DNA of 64,000 nucleotides from an uncultured Sphingomonas sp. (GTDB lineage: Bacteria > Pseudomonadota > Alphaproteobacteria > Sphingomonadales > Sphingomonadaceae). Each line of letters starts with the position of its first letter. Positions within the stretch are counted from its first letter, which is position 1. Position numbers and translations under genes: made by a program. This document shows, one piece after another, positions 58,606 to 64,000 of this stretch. The DNA lies in contig NZ_CAKTFO010000017.1 in NCBI RefSeq assembly GCF_934560975.1, forward strand, positions 8,093 through 72,092, given 5' to 3'. Under the pieces are notes generated by a model. The model ran no database searches. It saw only the letters and a list, made by a program, of their open reading frames with translations, and had not been told where the DNA came from.

Positions 58606-61292
58606 CAGGACATCGTCTCCTGCGGCACGTCGCGAACGATCAGGCCGGGTGGAAAGACCAGGGTGAAGGCGGCACCGCCGCCGTCCGCGCGGTTGCTCGC
58701 CATCACGCCCATCCCCATCGCCTCCGCAAACGCCTTGACGATGGCGAGTCCGAGACCGGTGCCGCCCGCCGCGCGATCGGACCCTTCCAGCCGGCGGAAC
58801 GTCTCAAACACCTCCGCCTCCCGCCCGGCCGGCAAACCGGGGCCGTGGTCATGCACGGCAAGGTGAAGCTCGCCAAAGAGATGCCGGCCCTCGATCACGA
58901 TCTCCGTGCCTGGATCGCCATAGCGGCCGGCATTGTCGAGCAGGTTGAGCAGGCAATGGTGGAGCAGCTGCGGATCGGCGCGGACCAGGGGCAGATCGGG
59001 CGGCACGTCCAGGCGCAGCGGATGGCCTTCCAAAGCGCGCCGCGCATCATGCGCCGCGCCGGTCACGGCATCGCTGAGGTCGATCGCCTCCACCGTCATC
59101 TTCAGCGCGCCGGCCTCCACCCGCGCCATGTCGAGCAGGTTGGCGATGAAGCGGTTGAGCCGGCCCGCCTCCGCCCTAATGGTCCCGACCAGCGCGGGGG
59201 TGGCGCCATGGTCGAGCTGGTCGGCGGCGGCGATCACGGCGGTGAGCGGCGTGCGCAGATCGTGGCTGACGGAAGACAGCAACGCCGCGCGCAGCCGGTC
59301 GCGCGTCCTGACCGCATCCACGTCGCGCATCTCCGCCTCCAGCCGCAGGCGTTCCAGCGCCAGCGCCGCCTGATCGATCAGGCTGGTCAGCAGGGGAAGC
59401 TGGTCCGCGCGGATGGGATCGCCGGTGGATTCACGCACGATGCCGATCACCGCCATGGTCCTGCCGCCGGCCTTGAGCGGCTGAAACAGCCATTCCGATG
59501 CCGCAAGCGTGCCCGATCCCCGCCCCGCCGCCGTGCCGGTATCCAGCGCCCAGTTGGCGGCGGCCAGGTCGATCGTGTCGAGCAGGTAATCGGGCCTGGT
59601 CGCCGCCTGCACCTCCAACCCCGCTCCCGGCCCGGCCCCCAGTCGGGTCGCCAGCAGGATCACCTGCACGTCGAACAGTCGCCGCACGTCCTCGCAGATG
59701 ATGCGGGTGGCCTCCGCGGCATCGTTGATGCCGCTCAGGCGACGGAGGAAGCCGGCCAGGATGGCGTTGGTCCGCGCGCTGCTAGCGGCCAGGTCGGCCT
59801 GCGCCCGGACGCGTGCGGTCAGCTGGCTGGTGGCGACCGCCACGCCCAGCAGGACAAAGATCGAGACGATGTTTTCCGGATTGCTGACGGTCAGCGTGCC
59901 GGTGGGCGGCAGAAAGAAGAAATTGTAGGCGAGGCCCGACGCCAATCCGGCGAACAGCCCGGTACGCAGGCCGTAGAGGCTCGCCGCCGCCATCACCGGC
60001 AACAGATAGAGCAGGGCGACATTGCCGAGGTTGAGAACCCGGAACAGGGCGCCGGCGAGCAGGGTGACGACCGCAACGGCGGCAAGCGTGATCGCATATC
60101 CGGCGGGCGAGCCCCAGCCGCGAACGGGGCGCTTCGGCGGCTCGGCACCGGTCGGCGATTCCTCCACGGGCAGCACATGGACGGTCACTCCGGAGGTCTG
60201 GCGCACCAGCCGGTCGACCACCGATCCGTGCCGCAGCTCGAACAGGCGCGATCGCTTGGACTTGCCGACGATCAGCTGGGTGGCACGCACATCGGCCAGA
60301 TAGGCGCGGATCCCTTCAAACACCGAGGTCGCGGGCGTGGTCGCGACGGCGGCGCCGAGCTCCGTCGCCAACGTCATCGCCGCGGCGACCCGTTCGTGCT
60401 GCGCGTCGGTCAGGTGGGCGGTGCGCGGCGTTTCGATGAACAGGGCGGTCCAGGGCGCCTTGAGCGCATCCGCGACCCGCTTGGCGGCGCGCACCAGCCC
60501 GTCCGCGCCAGGCAGTTCGGACACGGCCACCACGATCCGCTCGCTCCCCGCCCAGGTGCCGCCGACGCCGAGGCTGCGGATATGCTCCAGCATCTGCGCG
60601 TCCACCGCCTGCGCCGCGCGCCGCAGCGCCAGCTCGCGCAAGGCCGACAGGTTTGACTTGGAGAAGAAGTGGCCGAGCGCGCGCGTCGCCTCCTGCGGCA
60701 GGTAGACCTTGCCCGCCTTCAGCCGCTCGATCAGTTCGTCGGGCGGGATGTCGACCACCTCGACCTCCGCCATTTCCAGGATGCGGTCGGGCACCGTTTC
60801 GCGGACGCGGATGCGGGTGAAGCTGGCGACCACGTCGTTGAGGCTCTCGACGTGCTGGATGTTGATGGTGGAGTAGACGTCGATGCCGGCCGCCAGCAGC
60901 TCCTCCACATCCTGATAGCGTTTCGGGTGGCGGCTGCCGGGCGCGTTGGTGTGGGCGAGTTCGTCGACCAGGGCCAGGCGGGGCGTGCGGGCAAGCACCG
61001 CGTCCAGATCCATCTCGCTCAGCCGGCGGCCCTCATAGGGGACGTCGCGGCGGGGTATGATCTCCTGCCCGCGGGTGAGCGCCTCCGTCTCCGCGCGGCC
61101 ATGGGTTTCGACCACGGCGACGACCACGTCGGTGCCGTCGCGCCGCCGCGCCGCGCCTTCGGACAGCATCTCGAACGTCTTGCCGACACCGGGGGCGGCG
61201 CCGAGAAAGATCTTGAGGCGGCCGCGCCCCTCCTGCGCCGCGGCACGCAGGAGGGCGTCCGGATCCGGTCTGCTGTCCCCCGATACCGCCAT
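58605..61292 (-). CDS. kdpD: Potassium sensor histidine kinase KdpD
   Basis: 895 residues. N-terminal KdpD domain with Walker A GAAPGVGKT (31-39) and DELAHTNAPGSRHPKR; universal-stress-like domain about 245-370; four membrane helices about 395-500; GAF-like region; kinase core with H-box SSVSHDLRTPLTAV (His677), NLLDNAGRYG and GGTGLGLAIVKAF. It phosphorylates KdpE when potassium or turgor is low. PtsN, encoded in this window, binds KdpD in other bacteria. Confidence 0.95.
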   Translation of the reverse strand: MAVSGDSRPDPDALLRAAAQEGRGRLKIFLGAAPGVGKTFEMLSEGAARRRDGTDVVVAVVETHGRAETEALTRGQEIIPRRDVPYEGRRLSEMDLDAVLARTPRLALVDELAHTNAPGSRHPKRYQDVEELLAAGIDVYSTINIQHVESLNDVVASFTRIRVRETVPDRILEMAEVEVVDIPPDELIERLKAGKVYLPQEATRALGHFFSKSNLSALRELALRRAAQAVDAQMLEHIRSLGVGGTWAGSERIVVAVSELPGADGLVRAAKRVADALKAPWTALFIETPRTAHLTDAQHERVAAAMTLATELGAAVATTPATSVFEGIRAYLADVRATQLIVGKSKRSRLFELRHGSVVDRLVRQTSGVTVHVLPVEESPTGAEPPKRPVRGWGSPAGYAITLAAVAVVTLLAGALFRVLNLGNVALLYLLPVMAAASLYGLRTGLFAGLASGLAYNFFFLPPTGTLTVSNPENIVSIFVLLGVAVATSQLTARVRAQADLAASSARTNAILAGFLRRLSGINDAAEATRIICEDVRRLFDVQVILLATRLGAGPGAGLEVQAATRPDYLLDTIDLAAANWALDTGTAAGRGSGTLAASEWLFQPLKAGGRTMAVIGIVRESTGDPIRADQLPLLTSLIDQAALALERLRLEAEMRDVDAVRTRDRLRAALLSSVSHDLRTPLTAVIAAADQLDHGATPALVGTIRAEAGRLNRFIANLLDMARVEAGALKMTVEAIDLSDAVTGAAHDARRALEGHPLRLDVPPDLPLVRADPQLLHHCLLNLLDNAGRYGDPGTEIVIEGRHLFGELHLAVHDHGPGLPAGREAEVFETFRRLEGSDRAAGGTGLGLAIVKAFAEAMGMGVMASNRADGGGAAFTLVFPPGLIVRDVPQETMS

Positions 61293-61864
61293 CAGCGCGG
61301 GACGGCGTCCAATGCGCGGTTCAGCGCCAGCACGTTCACATGCGGTTCGCCGAGGATCGAGCCCCGCACCTGCGTGCCGACCAGCGTGCGGACGCGCTCC
61401 TCCGGCAGGTTACGCGCCCGGGCGACGCGCGGTGCCTGCGCCAGGGCCGCGGCGGGCGAAAGGTCGGGATCGAGCCCCGATCCGCTGGCGGTGACCAGGT
61501 CCGCCGGCATCGGGCCGTCGACGCCCTCCGCCCGTCGTTGCGCGACATCGGGCGTGACGCGGTCCACCAGGGCCTGTGCCGTCGGCCCGAGGTTGGAGCC
61601 GGACGAGGCCAGCCCGTCATAGCCCTTGCCCGCCGCCGATGGCCGCGTCTGGAAATAGCGATCGGTGGTAAAGGCCTGCCCGACCACGGTCGAGCCGATC
61701 ACGCGCCCCGCGCCGTCGCGGACGAGGCTGCCATTCGCCTGATGGGGGAAGATCGTCTGCCCGATGCCGGTCATGGCCAGCGGATAGACGATACCCAGCA
61801 GGATCGCGAACAGGATCGTCATCACGATCGCCGGACGGAGCGCGGAAGAGAAGTCCTTGCCCAT
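61292..61864 (-). CDS. kdpC: Potassium-transporting ATPase subunit KdpC
   Basis: 190 residues. One membrane helix (about 12-34), then LVRDGAGRVIGSTVVGQAF, RYFQTRPSAAGKGYDGLASS and GLDPDLSPAAALAQAPRVAR, all KdpC landmarks. It stabilises the KdpFABC complex at the periplasmic face. One-base stop/start overlap with kdpD. Confidence 0.94.
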   Translation of the reverse strand: MGKDFSSALRPAIVMTILFAILLGIVYPLAMTGIGQTIFPHQANGSLVRDGAGRVIGSTVVGQAFTTDRYFQTRPSAAGKGYDGLASSGSNLGPTAQALVDRVTPDVAQRRAEGVDGPMPADLVTASGSGLDPDLSPAAALAQAPRVARARNLPEERVRTLVGTQVRGSILGEPHVNVLALNRALDAVPR

Positions 61865-61876
61865 ATTCTATACTCC

Positions 61877-63919
61877 TTACGCGAGCCCGAGGCCGCCGAC
61901 CACGAGGTCGATGATCTTGATGCCGACAAACGGTGCGATCAGGCCACCCAAGCCGTAGACGGCGAGGTTGCGCGCCAGCAGCGGGCCGGCCGCCATCGGC
62001 TTGTACGCCACGCCCTTCAACGCCAGCGGCACCAGCAGCGGGATGATCAGCGCGTTGAAGATGATCGCCGACAGGATCGCGCTTTCCGGCGTCGCCAGCC
62101 CCATCACGTTGAGCACGCTTAGGCCGGGATAGAGCGCCACGAACATCGCCGGGATGATCGCGAAATATTTGGCGACGTCGTTGGCGACGGAGAAGGTGGT
62201 CAGTGCGCCGCGCGTCATCAGCAATTGCTTGCCGAGGCCCACCACCTCGATCAGCTTGGTGGGATCACTGTCCAGGTCGACCATGTTGCCGGCCTCGCGC
62301 GCGGCCTGCGTGCCGGTGTTCATCGCCACGCCGACATCGGCCTGGGCGAGCGCGGGCGCGTCATTGGTGCCGTCGCCGCACATCGCGACCAGCTTGCCGC
62401 CCTGCTGCTCCTTGCGGATCAGCGCCAGTTTGTCCTCCGGCGTGGCCTGGGCGAGGAAATCGTCCACCCCGGCCTCGGCGGCGATGGCGGCGGCGGTGAG
62501 CGGGTTGTCGCCGGTGATCATCACCGTGCGGATTCCCATCTGACGCAGCGCGCCGAACCGTTCGCGGATGCCCGCCTTGACCACGTCCTTGAGGAAGATC
62601 GCGCCCAGCAGCCGCCCGTCCCGGGCAACCGCCAGCGGGGTGCCGCCGGCGCGCGCGATCTCGTCGGTCACGCGTCGCAATTCGGTCGCGGCCGCCGTCG
62701 TGCCGGTGCCGGGATTAGCCTTCAGCACCGAATTCACCGCGCCCTTCTGGATGAGCGTGTCGCCGAAGCGGACGCCCGACACGCGGGTCTGCGCGGTGAA
62801 GGGGATGACCTCCGCCCCTTCAGGCAGCGGCCGCTGCAGGTCGTAGCGGTCGCGGGCAAGGACCACGATCGAGCGGCCCTCCGGCGTTTCGTCGGCCAGG
62901 CTGGCGAGCAGGGCCGCCTCCGCCAGTTCCGCCTCGCTCGCGCCGCCGACGGGGCGGAACTCGGACGCCTGCCGGTCGCCGACCGTGATCGTGCCCGTCT
63001 TGTCGAGCAGCAACACGTCGATGTCGCCCGCCGCCTCCACCGCGCGGCCGGACTTGGCCAGCACGTTGAAGCGCACCAGCCGGTCCATGCCGGCAATGCC
63101 GATCGCGGACAGCAATGCGGCGATGGTGGTCGGGATCAGGGTGATCAGCAACGCCGCCAGGATCGCGACCGGGATTGCGCCGCCCGCATAGCTGGCGAAG
63201 CCCGGAATGGTGCCGACCGCGATCAGGAAGATGATGGTCAGCCCGACCAGCAGGATGGTCAGCGCGACCTCGTTGGGGGTCTTCTGCCGTTCCGCGCCCT
63301 CGACCAGTGCGATCATGCGGTCGAGAAAGCCTTGGCCGGGATCGGCGGTGACGCGGACGGTGATCCGGTCGGAGATGACGCGGGTGCCGGCCGTTACTGC
63401 CGAGCGGTCGCCACCTGCCTCGCGGATCACGGGCGCGCTTTCGCCGGTGATCGCCGCTTCGTTGACGCTGGCGACACCGTCCACCACCTCGCCGTCGGCG
63501 GGGATCAGGTCGTTGGTTTCAACCAGCACCAGATCGCCGGCGCGCAGCTGGCTGGCCGGCACCTGCTCGGTCCGGCCGTTCGCCAGGCGCATGGCCGTCA
63601 ACTCGGCCTTGGTGGCGCGGAGCGAGGCAGCCTGCGCCTTGCCGCGCCCCTCCGCCAACGCCTCGGCAAAGGTGCCGAACAGCACGGTCAGCCACAGCCA
63701 CATCGCCAGCTGGGCCTTGAACGCCACGCTGAGGCCGTCATGGCCTGTCGGCAGCAGCATGGTCATCAGCGCGGCGATGCACGCGGTGACGAACATCACG
63801 GGATTGCGGACCAGCTCGCTCGGGGAGAGCTTCAGGAAGGAGGCCTTGATCGCCGGGACGACCAGGTCGGCGGTGAACAGGCTCTTGGCTGGTGACTTTT
63901 TCAGGGTTTCTTGGGCCAT
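61877..63919 (-). CDS. kdpB: Potassium-transporting P-type ATPase subunit KdpB
   Basis: 680 residues. TGES (158-161) in the actuator, LIPTTIAALLSAIGIAGMDR in the membrane, DKTGT with phospho-Asp306, and MITGDNPLTAAAIAAEAG and MCGDGTNDAPALAQADVGVA in the nucleotide and hinge parts. It hydrolyses ATP to drive K+ through KdpA. Twelve bases separate it from kdpC. Confidence 0.96.
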   Translation of the reverse strand: MAQETLKKSPAKSLFTADLVVPAIKASFLKLSPSELVRNPVMFVTACIAALMTMLLPTGHDGLSVAFKAQLAMWLWLTVLFGTFAEALAEGRGKAQAASLRATKAELTAMRLANGRTEQVPASQLRAGDLVLVETNDLIPADGEVVDGVASVNEAAITGESAPVIREAGGDRSAVTAGTRVISDRITVRVTADPGQGFLDRMIALVEGAERQKTPNEVALTILLVGLTIIFLIAVGTIPGFASYAGGAIPVAILAALLITLIPTTIAALLSAIGIAGMDRLVRFNVLAKSGRAVEAAGDIDVLLLDKTGTITVGDRQASEFRPVGGASEAELAEAALLASLADETPEGRSIVVLARDRYDLQRPLPEGAEVIPFTAQTRVSGVRFGDTLIQKGAVNSVLKANPGTGTTAAATELRRVTDEIARAGGTPLAVARDGRLLGAIFLKDVVKAGIRERFGALRQMGIRTVMITGDNPLTAAAIAAEAGVDDFLAQATPEDKLALIRKEQQGGKLVAMCGDGTNDAPALAQADVGVAMNTGTQAAREAGNMVDLDSDPTKLIEVVGLGKQLLMTRGALTTFSVANDVAKYFAIIPAMFVALYPGLSVLNVMGLATPESAILSAIIFNALIIPLLVPLALKGVAYKPMAAGPLLARNLAVYGLGGLIAPFVGIKIIDLVVGGLGLA

Positions 63920-63932
63920 GGTGGCGCCCCCG

Positions 63933-64000
63933 TCAGAACGTTTGGCCGCGGATCATCGCGAGATGATCGGCGATGGGACCGAGCGCGAGGCTCGGCAGGA
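63933..64000 (-). CDS. kdpA: Potassium-transporting ATPase subunit KdpA, C-terminal end (partial)
   Basis: The minus-strand frame from 64000 reads LPSLALGPIADHLAMIRGQ and two more residues to TGA at 63933-63935. PxLALGPIxxHL is the KdpA C-terminal helix. The rest lies beyond the window. Thirteen bases separate it from kdpB. Confidence 0.85.
   Translation of the reverse strand, partial: LPSLALGPIADHLAMIRGQTF

Overview
The window is GC-rich chromosomal DNA from an alphaproteobacterium, most likely a sphingomonad (Sphingomonas or a close relative). The gene order maf-aroE-coaE-dnaQ on one side of hemE, and rho, mnmE-mnmG-rsmG-parA-parB on the other, is the origin-proximal order of alphaproteobacteria. 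MmcB, DUF1491, DUF6489, HWE-type kinase and a PmtA-like methyltransferase fit the same group. Assignments rest on reading the sequence and remembered family features; no search was run.

Layout. 1-12.4 kb: end of an amidohydrolase; a three-gene cluster of a spore-photoproduct-lyase-like radical SAM enzyme, a metallophosphoesterase and a COQ8-like ABC1 kinase; a second, diverged SPL-family enzyme; a sensory cluster (HWE kinase, single-domain regulator, CheB, CheR-PAS); then rpoZ, a phospholipase-D family protein and a PmtA-like methyltransferase. 12.5-19.8 kb: a small monooxygenase with a probable antisense sRNA at its 3' end, a LysR regulator, an aldose epimerase-like protein, a class A PBP, a YgjP-like metallopeptidase, a YcgN protein, a SCO lipoprotein and an ankyrin protein. 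19.8-37.1 kb: the replication-origin region. Housekeeping genes face left up to 25.4 kb and right from 25.7 kb, and the 300-base gap between them has DnaA boxes and ten GANTC sites, so I call it oriC. Two parS-like sites lie at 33.0 and 34.9 kb next to parAB.

37.1-44.1 kb: a seven-gene leftward iron operon: TonB-dependent siderophore receptor, TonB, PiuC-type dioxygenase, PepSY membrane protein, DUF2271 protein, DUF4198 protein, ApbE flavin transferase. The DUF2271 protein carries an ApbE target motif (DGVSGAT), so the operon looks like an envelope flavin/haem electron chain that reduces ferric siderophores. This is the most interesting functional system in the window. 44.2-52.4 kb: Rel/SpoT, nusB-hisD-hisG, GST, SDR and an Atm1-like ABC exporter.

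52.5-57.8 kb: a decayed genomic island inserted in the 3' end of tRNA-Glu(CTC), bounded by a 17-base direct repeat. It holds an integrase fragment, an apparently intact PAPS-reductase-like PP-loop protein, a frameshifted C-terminal half of a large protein, and a DUF3732 SMC-like ATPase that has lost its Walker A end: the remains of one or more phage-defence loci. 57.9-64 kb: the high-affinity potassium operon kdpABCDE, read leftward and cut at kdpA by the window end.
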